Shown here in pieces: positions 28,208 through 37,114 of a stretch of DNA of 64,000 nt; position 1 is the stretch's first letter; the number at the start of each line of letters is the position of its first letter. The stretch is from Firmicutes bacterium HGW-Firmicutes-15 (lineage in GTDB: Bacteria; Bacillota; Syntrophomonadia; Syntrophomonadales; Syntrophomonadaceae): positions 1-64,000 of the forward strand of contig PHAA01000017.1 in NCBI GenBank assembly GCA_002840245.1, written 5' to 3'. The notes beneath the pieces are model-generated. The model was not told the origin of the DNA. It saw only the letters and a program-made list of their open reading frames with translations, and did not search any database. Position numbers and translations under genes: made by a program.

Positions 28208-29788
28208 CTATATTTTAAATTGCTTAATCAGAATCTCTAATTTCTGCGCAACTTCAGAAAGGGCTTTGGCTAAATCATTAGTTCGGAGAGTGGTGGCGGT
28301 TATCTCACTAGACGTGATGCTAATCTCCTGTACATTCCTGGATATTTCATTGGTACCTTTTGATATTTCATAGGTTACCTGTGTTATGTCCTGTATTTTT
28401 GCATAGGTTTTTTCTGTATTTATAAGCACTTCGCTGGAATCGATGGATAGAACTTTGGAGGAATTTGCTATGTCATGGACTCCACTCGAGGCTTCAATCA
28501 AATTACGGGTTACACTGTGAGTACTGGTTGCGATTTCTCCAAAAGCTTTGGTAATATTTTCAGACTTTTCTGCTGCCATAATGATCGAGTTGGAAATATT
28601 CCCTGTAATTGCAGTCTGCTCAGTAACTGCTGCCGCAATGGTATTGGTAATGGCTATGATCTCTTGAATAACCTCATTGAATGTTCCGACTGCTATGACA
28701 GCCCCAGACATATTTTGCTGCATTGCTTCAATTTGTTCACTGATTTCATCGGTTGCTTCCGCTGTTTGCTTCGCAAGCTCCTTTACTTCATTGGCAACTA
28801 CTGCAAAGCCTTTACCTGCTTCTCCTGCACCCGCTGCTTCGATGGCGGCATTCAACGCTAGCATATTGGTTTGGTCGGCAATATCATTGATTACGTTGAC
28901 AATCTTACCAATTTGCTTGGATGAGTTATTTAATAGTTCTATGATTGTATTTGTATCTTTGGCATTCACTTCTGCATCCTTTGTGATATGGATGGAACGC
29001 TCACAATTTTTACTGATTTCATTTAATGAAATACTAATTTCCTTCACTGCAGTTGCAACACTGTTGACAGAAGAAGATACATCCTGCGCTGAATTAGAAA
29101 CATTATTTATACTGCCAGATATTTGTTCAACTATATCGCTAACCTGTCCCACCGCAACAGATGTCTGCTGAGAAATGGTCGCCAGATTGACTGCTGTATC
29201 CGACATGCTTCCCACCGAATTGGTGGTCAACTGCATGTTACTGCTGGTTTCGGATAGGGCTTGGGCCGTTTCCTCGATATTGGCCGCAATCCCCTCCAAC
29301 GTACTATTAACAATACTAGTCTTAATATTTGTTTCTTCGCTGGTCTCGGATATATTTCCTGATATATTTGATAAATCAGATGTGGATTTGTTTAATACCT
29401 GGGTCGCTGAATAAATATTTTTCATAACCGCTTGTATTTCATCAATAAAAAGATTGAAATATTTTTGAATTTCACCGATTTCCCCTCGGGATGTTTCATT
29501 AATTTTTATGGTCAGATCATGTTCCTGCACTATTCTCCTTAAAAGACTAATGAATTCTATGGAAGGTTTTATATATAAAAAGAAATTCTTTGAACTTGCC
29601 AAGATCACCAAAACAGTGCCGATGCAGACATTAGAAATGATGTAAGGTATCATAGTCTCTCTTCTGATGCCAATGCAAAGCCCTGTCAAAAAGGATATTA
29701 TTATAGTTAGCGGCAGGACAATCACCATTGTCTTCCATAAATAACTATATATTGTAATTGAATTAGATCTTTTTTCATTGTTAGGCAA
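28208..29788 (-). CDS. Methyl-accepting chemotaxis protein, minimal-loop type
   Basis: This 526-residue receptor has two hydrophobic helices at about residues 18-41 and 48-70 with a loop of only some 6-8 residues, so again no extracytoplasmic sensor. The signalling domain has the tip motif ([27 protein letters not shown]) and long helices. It shares this architecture and much tip sequence with the 22936-24477 receptor. It follows cheW. Input may come through the membrane, the linker or a soluble partner. Confidence 0.92.
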   Translation of the reverse strand: MPNNEKRSNSITIYSYLWKTMVIVLPLTIIISFLTGLCIGIRRETMIPYIISNVCIGTVLVILASSKNFFLYIKPSIEFISLLRRIVQEHDLTIKINETSRGEIGEIQKYFNLFIDEIQAVMKNIYSATQVLNKSTSDLSNISGNISETSEETNIKTSIVNSTLEGIAANIEETAQALSETSSNMQLTTNSVGSMSDTAVNLATISQQTSVAVGQVSDIVEQISGSINNVSNSAQDVSSSVNSVATAVKEISISLNEISKNCERSIHITKDAEVNAKDTNTIIELLNNSSKQIGKIVNVINDIADQTNMLALNAAIEAAGAGEAGKGFAVVANEVKELAKQTAEATDEISEQIEAMQQNMSGAVIAVGTFNEVIQEIIAITNTIAAAVTEQTAITGNISNSIIMAAEKSENITKAFGEIATSTHSVTRNLIEASSGVHDIANSSKVLSIDSSEVLINTEKTYAKIQDITQVTYEISKGTNEISRNVQEISITSSEITATTLRTNDLAKALSEVAQKLEILIKQFKI

Positions 29789-29854
29789 TACTCTCTCCCC
29801 CTTATTTTATTTTCCAACCAAACTATTGTTATGGTTTTTGAGGCAAATTTTAAC

Positions 29855-30274
29855 CTAAAATATTTTATCAGGGTCAATAATCATTAGCAGTCTATCTTTT
29901 AGTTTAACAACACTTTTTATATATTCGCCCTCGATTCCTACCACATTTGCTGGGGGAATTTCACATTCTTCCTTATCCAAATCAATAACATCCCCTGGCT
30001 TATCGATCAAAAAGCCTATCTGATTCGGGTCGTTGGCTGGCGCTTTTAGTATAATACACGTAGTTCTTTGCAGGTGCCCTTGATCATTGATCCCCATTAA
30101 CTTGGAAATATCAAATAGCGTAACAACCTGCCCCCTCATGTTGAACAGGCCGACAATATAGGGTTTTGCATCAGGAACCGGAGTGTATTCAACGTTCCTG
30201 TTTATCTCCCTAATCAGTGTAATGTTGATTCCAAAAAGGCTATCGTTTATGTAAAAAGACAAAACCTTCCCCAT
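29855..30274 (-). CDS. cheW: CheW coupling protein
   Basis: This is a 139-residue SH3-like adaptor that links CheA to receptors. The family blocks GKVLSFYINDSLFGI, IVGLFNMRGQVVTLFDI and IIDPDKIF are visible. Its ATG overlaps the cheA stop (TAATG). Confidence 0.94.
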   Translation of the reverse strand: MGKVLSFYINDSLFGINITLIREINRNVEYTPVPDAKPYIVGLFNMRGQVVTLFDISKLMGINDQGHLQRTTCIILKAPANDPNQIGFLIDKPGDVIDLDKEECEIPPANVVGIEGEYIKSVVKLKDRLLMIIDPDKIF

Positions 30275-33200
30275 TAAATCACATGCCCCCTTTCTTCCAA
30301 CAATTTGCCAAGTACCTCCAATAGTTTAATCTTATCAAGCTTAAACTCATACACATCGAAGCCAGCATCCAGCCCTGTTTTTTTTTGTAAATCTCCCGTC
30401 ATTGAGGTTACCGCCATTACGGGTAAGTTGGCTAGTTGTTTATCGGCTCTGATCCGCTTAATAAGTTCAATCCCATCCATAATCGGCATTTGGATATCAC
30501 TTACTACAGCGTCAACGTTGTTTTGCTGGAGCAGATCCAGTGCTTCCTTGCCATGATTAGCGATTAGTACTTGATAGCCAGCCTCTTCAAGATAATTTCT
30601 CTCCAACTCTTGAAAAAACGGTGTATCTTCAACTAAAAGAATTTTCGGCCGCTTATGTTCGTTAACCTTTTTGATTTTATAATTAACGGGATCAGCCATT
30701 TCAAAGAGCTCATATACGTTTATTAAAAGAACAATCTTATCGTTTATTATTGTTGAACCAACAAGCCCTTTAGCACTAATTTCATCGTGGTTTAGAATAA
30801 TTCTCCTCTGAATGGTATCATGTATTTTCTCAATTAAGATTCCCATTGGATGTTTGACCAGCTTCGGAATAATTATATAGAATTTACTACCGTTGCTTTC
30901 TTGCTTGTTTAGCATAAGAAAATCCTCTGGCCGAATAACTCTTAAAGAATCTTGTCTGAAGTTAATGTACTCCTTGTCCCCAATTCTTTGGATCTCACTG
31001 GACTCAATTTCCTCAACCCGGGAAACCATGGAAAGATCTATTGCCAGGGTTTCAGGCCCTGTACATTTGAAAAGAAGAAGATTCTGCTGTTCTCTAATAT
31101 TTTCTACTTCCTCGTCAAGCCTGGCATCGTAATTTTCAATATTCCCCTCATTGAACCGCAGGTTGGCTTTAACGATGATTCCTTCAGGATCTAAAATCAT
31201 AGCGGTTTTTCCATCACCCATTATGGTTACGCCTGAATAGCATTTGCAATCTTTGATAAACGACGATAATGGTTTAACTAGGATTTCCTCACTTCCATGG
31301 ATAGCATCAACAGCAATCCCCAGTTTTCTTGAACCGATTTTAATCACCAGTATCCTTAAAATTCCTGTTACGGCTCTCATCTTAAAATATCCTTTAGCTC
31401 CTTTATCCGGGTTTTCATTTTCAGAGTTTTGCTGTATGTATCCAAATAATGTTTTCCTTTTTTCTTCCTTCTTTTCATTGGCTTCGGGATCAAAATAGGT
31501 TCTTTTTAAATTAAGTACATCTGCCAAGTGAACAATCGGCAGAAGGCCTCCCCTGAGTCTTAACACCTCTGAATTGTTTATATATTCGATTTTTCTCGTC
31601 ACTTGATCTGGTTTAATTCTCACAATCTCCTGTAAGTTCACCTGCGGTAAGGCAAACCTTTGGTTTTCTACCTGTACAATAAGAGATGGTATAATTGCTA
31701 GTGTCAACGGGAGCAGCAACCTGAATGTAGTCCCTCGGCTCAAGGTGGTGAAGATTTCAATAGTACCCCCAAGTTTTTCTATGTTTGTTTTAACAACATC
31801 CATACCTACACCCCTGCCAGAAACATCGGTTACCTTTTCGGCAGTAGAAAAGCCAGCTTTAAAAAGTAATTGCAGAACTTCTTGCTCTCCCATAATTGAG
31901 ACTTCATTACTACTCACAAGTCCTTTTTCGATAGCCTTGCTTTTAATTTTGTCTAAATTGATACCGGCCCCGTCGTCTATAACATCGATATTCACATAAC
32001 CACCTTCATGGTATGCTTTCATTAGAATGGTTCCAGATCTGGGTTTGCCAAGTTTTTCTCTATCCTCAGGGCTTTCCAGTCCGTGATCAGCTGCGTTCCT
32101 TATTAAATGTGTCAGTGGGTCACCAATTGATTCGATAATCGATTTATCAAGCTCGACTTCCGCTCCCTCAAGCTTCAGTTCCATTTCCTTTCCTAACTTT
32201 TTGGCCAGCTCCTTGATTATTCGTGGAAACTTAGTGAAAACATTTGAAATTGGCTGCATCCTAGTCTGCATAACCTTTTCCTGTAGTTCGGTGGTTATAT
32301 GATCAATGTTTTGAAGAACTGAATCTATCCCTGAAATACTCTTTCTATGCTTTTCCATAGCCCTAAGCAATTGGTTTCTTCCTAGTACCATTTCGCTTGC
32401 CAGATTAAGCAGGTCGTTCAAAAGTGAAACATGAACTCTTATGCTGTCTTCAACCGTAAGCTGCTGATTCTTTTTGCTTACTGTATCTATTGGCTTTTCA
32501 AATTCGGCTTGCTCAGGCATAGCTGCTTTCGTTTCGGTCGCGCTATGATCCTCGTCCGCTGGTACGTCTTTTTCATTCTGCGAATCAATTTCTATTTTCA
32601 ACTCGTAGATATTCTGTTCCACTATATTTAGGGCTTCCGCTATAAAATCCTTCTGTAGAACCGTTGTGAAATATATCTCTAAAACGATATCCTCAATGGG
32701 GTATTCGTTGTATTCAATCGGCTCAGCCGCGTATAGTTTGAGCTCGACGAACTCCCCTATAGATTTAATAAACTTAATAAGTTCAACAGGATTATTACCA
32801 CATTTAAGGAGATCTTCATTGAGGTTTGCCTTAATCATGTAATAGAAATGCCCGTGTTCAATTGCCTCTTCTATCATACTGCTTTTTAATTTTGATTCAG
32901 CTTTTATGACATCTTCATCTTGATACTCAATCAAAACTGATGGTTCAAAAATATTTTGTTCATGTATATTAATTGCTTCTGTCAGAAAACTTTTCTGTAA
33001 AACCGATGTAAAATAAAATTCCAGAACAATGTCCTGGAATGAATCTTCCATAGTGCTAGTCAATTCAGACTCGCAATTTTTAACCCAGACGAACTTCCCG
33101 ATTGATTTGATGCTCTGAATAATTTGAACGGGGTTGTTATCACTTTTAAGGAGATCTTCATTAAGGTTTGCCTTAATCATGTAATAGAAATGCCCGTGAC

Positions 33201-33690
33201 TTATGGCATCCTCAATTATAGTGTTTCTCATCTTTGCCTTTTCGGCAAATCCATCTTTTTTATCAAGAGCAGATTTTTTGTCGGCTTTTTTTGCATTGGT
33301 AAAGGCTTTACTATCCGTCTTAAGAAATCGAGATATATTTTCCACATGTTCCGCTATTTCTATATTTTGGCTATTCATGACATCGTCCACCATGACTTTT
33401 AAACAATCATTAGCAGCGAGCAATATATCCACCATTTCGCCCATAATTTGTAGTTCTTCGTTGCGGATTTCCCCGAAAAGGTTCTCCATACAATGTGAAA
33501 GTTCAACAATCTTTGTCAGATCAAAGAATCCTGCACTTCCTTTTATGCTGTGAACAGCTCTAAATATGGTATTGACATCCTCATGATCAATTAGATCCAG
33601 ATTAATATTTACCAGGCTATTTTCAACGGTCTCCACATGGACTTTTGCTTCTTCAATAAAACTCTGAATGTATTCTTCGTTTTTCAGCAT
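30274..33690 (-). CDS. cheA: CheA histidine kinase, multidomain, with receiver and duplicated insert
   Basis: This kinase has about 1138 residues, much longer than the usual 650. Numbered from the 1141-residue frame, it has an Hpt domain (about 5-125; phospho-His 50 in AVHSIKGSAG), two tandem copies of one domain (about 163-251 and 277-365), a dimerisation helix (about 418-480), the ATPase domain (HLIRNAADHGLE, DDGAGI, GRGVGMDV), a CheW-like domain (about 640-780), a second CheW-like region (about 860-1000), and a receiver (about 1012-1135; SDIQMPIMDG). The ATG at 33690 is preferred because GGCGGTGGG precedes it. It is the first gene of the cluster. Confidence 0.94.
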   Translation of the reverse strand: MLKNEEYIQSFIEEAKVHVETVENSLVNINLDLIDHEDVNTIFRAVHSIKGSAGFFDLTKIVELSHCMENLFGEIRNEELQIMGEMVDILLAANDCLKVMVDDVMNSQNIEIAEHVENISRFLKTDSKAFTNAKKADKKSALDKKDGFAEKAKMRNTIIEDAISHGHFYYMIKANLNEDLLKSDNNPVQIIQSIKSIGKFVWVKNCESELTSTMEDSFQDIVLEFYFTSVLQKSFLTEAINIHEQNIFEPSVLIEYQDEDVIKAESKLKSSMIEEAIEHGHFYYMIKANLNEDLLKCGNNPVELIKFIKSIGEFVELKLYAAEPIEYNEYPIEDIVLEIYFTTVLQKDFIAEALNIVEQNIYELKIEIDSQNEKDVPADEDHSATETKAAMPEQAEFEKPIDTVSKKNQQLTVEDSIRVHVSLLNDLLNLASEMVLGRNQLLRAMEKHRKSISGIDSVLQNIDHITTELQEKVMQTRMQPISNVFTKFPRIIKELAKKLGKEMELKLEGAEVELDKSIIESIGDPLTHLIRNAADHGLESPEDREKLGKPRSGTILMKAYHEGGYVNIDVIDDGAGINLDKIKSKAIEKGLVSSNEVSIMGEQEVLQLLFKAGFSTAEKVTDVSGRGVGMDVVKTNIEKLGGTIEIFTTLSRGTTFRLLLPLTLAIIPSLIVQVENQRFALPQVNLQEIVRIKPDQVTRKIEYINNSEVLRLRGGLLPIVHLADVLNLKRTYFDPEANEKKEEKRKTLFGYIQQNSENENPDKGAKGYFKMRAVTGILRILVIKIGSRKLGIAVDAIHGSEEILVKPLSSFIKDCKCYSGVTIMGDGKTAMILDPEGIIVKANLRFNEGNIENYDARLDEEVENIREQQNLLLFKCTGPETLAIDLSMVSRVEEIESSEIQRIGDKEYINFRQDSLRVIRPEDFLMLNKQESNGSKFYIIIPKLVKHPMGILIEKIHDTIQRRIILNHDEISAKGLVGSTIINDKIVLLINVYELFEMADPVNYKIKKVNEHKRPKILLVEDTPFFQELERNYLEEAGYQVLIANHGKEALDLLQQNNVDAVVSDIQMPIMDGIELIKRIRADKQLANLPVMAVTSMTGDLQKKTGLDAGFDVYEFKLDKIKLLEVLGKLLEERGHVI

Positions 33691-33699
33691 AATACCCAC

Positions 33700-34158
33700 C
33701 GCCTTAAATAATTAGGCTATTAAAATTGGTTAAATAGTCCTCCGCCCAAAGAAATCGATAATATTTTATAATGATGAATGAAAAAAACAGAACCATATTT
33801 AGTTTTCTTCCTACCTAAACCTGTCCTGCATAATTTATACATAATTTCCCTATTTTCATTTTTTATTTGCAATATTCTAATTATACAATAATATTTCTAC
33901 ATTAATGTCAATGATTCCTTTATTATTTTAAATATCTGCAAATACAAGAAAATAGGACTATCCATTCTATTTTGCGGGTAAAACCTGATTTACCTGCAAA
34001 AAAAATGGATAGTCCTTAAATACGGTACTTTTACATATCGTAAGAAATCATTGAGCAAAGAAATGTATATTGGGGAAGTTGTTTATATATTTTCATAAAA
34101 TTATTGTTCCAAAAAAGGGTTCAACCCTACATCAATGCATAAGTAAGATTGAATGCAT
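33700..34158. other. 459-base intergenic region upstream of cheA
   Basis: No gene is visible. It is very AT-rich near 33780-33950 and should hold the promoter of the chemosensory cluster, but I could not assign -35/-10 boxes with confidence. It contains a two-tier hairpin (next entry). Confidence 0.6.
33954..34016. repeat. Two-tier inverted repeat
   Basis: The outer arms AGGACTATCCATT and AATGGATAGTCCT match exactly over 13 bp. The inner arms GCGGGTAAA and TTTACCTGC form a 9-bp stem with one G-U. The region between the inner and outer stems on the 3' side is A-rich. It may be a terminator or a small palindromic element between the DUF3189 and cheA genes. Confidence 0.75.
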
Positions 34159-34602
34159 TTAAGTAAATCTGAACTGGCTTTTCAATTCTTCAACCTGTTC
34201 ACATATGCCAGTTAATTCATTTTTAATCAGATAAGCAATTATGGGGATAACCAGGTAATGGACTATCTTAACACGGCCTATACGATGTAGAAAAAGTAAT
34301 ATCCTCTCTCTCTTTATAAATACCGGTTTAATCATTAAGTCGCGTTCGGTGCAATTCAATATCTCAACCAATTGTTTTATTGATTTTGCTGCCATCAGAA
34401 CATCGCGTCCTACTCCCAAAGAATATACTCCATTACTTTGTTCGTCATTATCCAAGAATATTGGATACCCCAAGGCTTCACTGCTCCGATCACCCCAAAA
34501 TTGTATGTCTCTGTAATTATTCGGCTCGGGCTTACCCAAATATAAATGGGCGGCTATAAGCGTATGATGAATCCCAGTGGTACCCAAAAAAAGAATATTC
34601 AT
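34159..34602 (-). CDS. DUF3189 family protein, second copy
   Basis: This 147-residue protein opens with MNILFLGTTGIHHTLIAAHLYLGK, a P-loop-like start similar to its upstream neighbour but without the GG-AHSS motif. DUF3189 proteins are Firmicute proteins of unknown function. It starts 2 bases after the other copy's stop, and is more diverged, suggesting an old duplication. It probably belongs to the sporulation-linked operon. Confidence 0.8.
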   Translation of the reverse strand: MNILFLGTTGIHHTLIAAHLYLGKPEPNNYRDIQFWGDRSSEALGYPIFLDNDEQSNGVYSLGVGRDVLMAAKSIKQLVEILNCTERDLMIKPVFIKRERILLFLHRIGRVKIVHYLVIPIIAYLIKNELTGICEQVEELKSQFRFT

Positions 34603-34604
34603 AA

Positions 34605-35084
34605 TCAGGTCGCCTGAACCTTAAAATCATGCCGCATTGCCTTCAGACGGGTTATTTCTACCAGATTAACCAATTGACTAAATGCCTTCTGTGTTCCCCA
34701 GGTTACCACCGGTCTCCCCAACAATACTAATCTCATACGCCGTGAAGTAAATCCCCCTATTTTCATGCTCCAGTTCACCCTATCCATACAGTTGACTACG
34801 ATAAGTTGATCCTGTTTTCCCACTATTTCAGCCACACCCATTAAGATCGCGCTATATCTGTTTCCCATACTTTTTTTACCCAGGACATAAACCTCATGAC
34901 CGAATTCATCAGTCCCCATATATCTGATCGAACCAAAATCTACATCGCTGGTTTTATCATAATATGGTATCTCCATTAATTGTTCCTTTGTGGGAGGCCT
35001 AGTCTTGTTTAACATCCCCAGGTGAAGTGCTGCAGCGGTTACAGATGAATGGGCCCCCCCGAAGCAATGGTAAATAATTTTCAT
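34605..35084 (-). CDS. DUF3189 family protein, first copy
   Basis: This is a 159-residue protein. MKIIYHCFGGAHSSVTAAALHLG at its start is the family signature, with a Gly-rich loop after a first beta strand, and a central IRYMGTDEFGHEVYVLG block. It follows spoIIP after 37 bases. Its function is unknown. The location next to spoIIP and a DUF1614 protein supports a role in sporulation, which is an inference. Confidence 0.83.
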   Translation of the reverse strand: MKIIYHCFGGAHSSVTAAALHLGMLNKTRPPTKEQLMEIPYYDKTSDVDFGSIRYMGTDEFGHEVYVLGKKSMGNRYSAILMGVAEIVGKQDQLIVVNCMDRVNWSMKIGGFTSRRMRLVLLGRPVVTWGTQKAFSQLVNLVEITRLKAMRHDFKVQAT

Positions 35085-35121
35085 ACTAGCTCCGCCCTCA
35101 ATATTTAGTTAACTCGAAAAA

Positions 35122-36183
35122 TCACTTAGCTGTAGAGCCACGATTTAGAAGGAAAAAGCCGCCTATTACTGCTCCCACGACTACCAATATTATCAGGATA
35201 GTTGTACCAGCTTTTTGATTATTTGGAGAAGCTGGCTTTTTGGCAGGATCAGCCTGACCTACATTTGCTCCTGTAGTGGGTGTTATTCCTAATACAGATG
35301 GTAATACATCTGCAAACAATTTAACCCCTTTTTCAGCCGCTATCTTGTCGTTGGTATGCGCTCCCACCTCAATTAACATAGCACGCGGGCTCAAATCTTG
35401 ATTGTACGAACCTTTGCCAATAAAAATTCCATCTGACAAACCGGGTGCCTTTTTATCCATCACTGCCTTTAGATTTTTAGCAAACTCCATAGTTGTCTTC
35501 ATAGTGGGATTTGATCTGCCTACCACCAGCTTTACTTTGGTTACCGCTTGACCGTTTACATTAGCTTGGTATTCGCCAGGAGGTACAGCATCGCGGTGAA
35601 CGTCAATTATAGCCGCAGGTATTTTTTTCATTAAGGCAGCTGCCGTCTTACGGGATCGATTATATGCATTTACATCATGCGGATTATGATTTTCCTTGTT
35701 GTAATCCACATTGAATCCTAGCGACTCCAACTGCGTTACAAAAGCTGCCCCCACATCGTATATCCCTCCATTGCCATCAATGCTTTCCTTGCCATCATTG
35801 GGTACATAAGATTCATCGCTGTGGGTATGGTAAACAGCTATAGTAGGTTTTTCTCCTTTACTTACTGCCGGTATAGACTGATTCAAAATATTAGCCTGAG
35901 TTTGAGAGTCTTCACTTATATCCGGCATGGGCTCTTTGCCCTGATAAATACAGCGAGCTGTATCACCCTTTATCTCTGTCACTAGGTATTTGGAATTATC
36001 GGCAGCAATATAGGTATCTCCAGGATAAACTTGTATTCCCGTCTGGTGAATAATATCGAAATTTTCGTTTACCAGCGAAAAATGCTGACCAGCAGGTCTT
36101 TCCATCTCTTCTGCTAAGGCAGTGGCACTAAAACCCAGAAGTAAAAGACATATCAGCACGATCCAAGCAGAACGTTTATACAT
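35122..36183 (-). CDS. spoIIP: SpoIIP, sporulation peptidoglycan hydrolase
   Basis: This secreted or membrane-anchored protein of about 353 residues carries an N-terminal hydrophobic signal (SAWIVLICLLLLGFSATALA). The amidase/endopeptidase domain has the SpoIIP blocks TIAVYHTHSDESYVP, IDVHRDAVPPG and MLIEVGAHTND, with likely zinc ligands His, Glu and His. A second hydrophobic helix sits at the C terminus (about 325-345). It acts with SpoIID and SpoIIM to thin septal peptidoglycan during engulfment. The ATG at 36183 is chosen because GAGGTG lies 6 bases ahead. It overlaps the DUF1614 gene by 8 bases. Confidence 0.92.
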   Translation of the reverse strand: MYKRSAWIVLICLLLLGFSATALAEEMERPAGQHFSLVNENFDIIHQTGIQVYPGDTYIAADNSKYLVTEIKGDTARCIYQGKEPMPDISEDSQTQANILNQSIPAVSKGEKPTIAVYHTHSDESYVPNDGKESIDGNGGIYDVGAAFVTQLESLGFNVDYNKENHNPHDVNAYNRSRKTAAALMKKIPAAIIDVHRDAVPPGEYQANVNGQAVTKVKLVVGRSNPTMKTTMEFAKNLKAVMDKKAPGLSDGIFIGKGSYNQDLSPRAMLIEVGAHTNDKIAAEKGVKLFADVLPSVLGITPTTGANVGQADPAKKPASPNNQKAGTTILIILVVVGAVIGGFFLLNRGSTAK

Positions 36184-36898
36184 CACCATCACCTCGTTCT
36201 TCCTTCTGCTCATCACCCATGGGTTTTTGGGCAGGGGCCGGTTCCGGTTCACGCAAGTTTTTGATTAGTTCGGGTGGCCTATCTTCAGTTGCTGGTCCCC
36301 CTTGAATTCTTTCTAGACTTTCCCCAATTAATTCCGCCAGAAGTACAGCCAATATTCCTGATAATATTAGGGAGTCAAATGCTCCGGCACCACCTACGTG
36401 TACAATTCCTCGCAATCCTGAGCGTGTCAGGTAAACATACTGAGTAATGTCCAAGGAGAGAACCCCCATAACTGCTGCAAAAAATGCCCCCCGACGAGAA
36501 CGACCGGCTAGGTAACCTACTACACCTGCTACCAGAGGGTAGATGTAAATAGGGTCAATAAATATCTGTTCCGGTTCCGCCCCCAGATATCTTCCGGCAA
36601 TAAACAGAGCCAGACCCGTCACTATCGCTGCAATGACGGACCTGACTTTTTCAAAGGCAGTACCCGCCCCCAGCCAAACGTAAACAGCCAAAATAACTGC
36701 AATAGACCCGCCCACATTAATGGTTAGCCGAGAACCGAGCGGTATATCGATAAAGCTTCCGATAATTATGGCAGCAATAACCGCTAAAGCTGATTTGTCA
36801 TTCATTCTAAGCTTATCCAGAACACGGTGAGCGACTCCAAAATAGATTAGAATGGATACAACTACCAGGGCAATTAGGCCTATAGGGAAATTACTCAT
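36176..36898 (-). CDS. DUF1614 membrane protein
   Basis: This is a polytopic membrane protein of about 240 residues with roughly six to seven helices. The family's GGAGAFDSLILSGILAVLLAE stretch lies at about 170-190. The C-terminal tail (about 205-240) is acidic and proline-rich. DUF1614 has no assigned function. The ATG at 36898 is favoured over one four codons earlier because the latter directly abuts the AAAGG. It heads a DUF1614-spoIIP-DUF3189-DUF3189 unit. Confidence 0.83.
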   Translation of the reverse strand: MSNFPIGLIALVVVSILIYFGVAHRVLDKLRMNDKSALAVIAAIIIGSFIDIPLGSRLTINVGGSIAVILAVYVWLGAGTAFEKVRSVIAAIVTGLALFIAGRYLGAEPEQIFIDPIYIYPLVAGVVGYLAGRSRRGAFFAAVMGVLSLDITQYVYLTRSGLRGIVHVGGAGAFDSLILSGILAVLLAELIGESLERIQGGPATEDRPPELIKNLREPEPAPAQKPMGDEQKEERGDGDV

Positions 36899-36929
36899 CT
36901 TAGCTCTCATCCTTTCTACATATCAGTTT

Positions 36930-37000
36930 AAACCGGCGCTCAACAGAAAAGTTATTGCTAGATACAGGATGGAAATAATGCTATAAATGAGCACCGGTTT
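36930..37000. repeat. 13-bp inverted repeat upstream of the DUF1614 unit
   Basis: AAACCGGCGCTCA (36930-36942) faces TGAGCACCGGTTT (36988-37000), one mismatch over 13 bp, with a 45-base AT-rich spacer. It may be a leader hairpin or a bipartite operator for the DUF1614-spoIIP transcript. Confidence 0.65.
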
Positions 37001-37040
37001 CAAATATTATATTTCCCCTTTAACTAGTTATTATGTAGAC

Positions 37041-37079
37041 AAAAAATGAGCCCGGCAATCGCTCGCGGCTCATTTTTTT
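37041..37079 (-). terminator. Terminator of the mobA-fni unit
   Basis: AATGAGCC and GGCTCATT arms enclose a 14-base loop, and the minus strand reads out into a run of six U. It is symmetric enough to work in both directions. Confidence 0.72.
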
Positions 37080-37114
37080 AATTTCATCTTATTCAAAATT
37101 TCTTCGAAGTTGAG

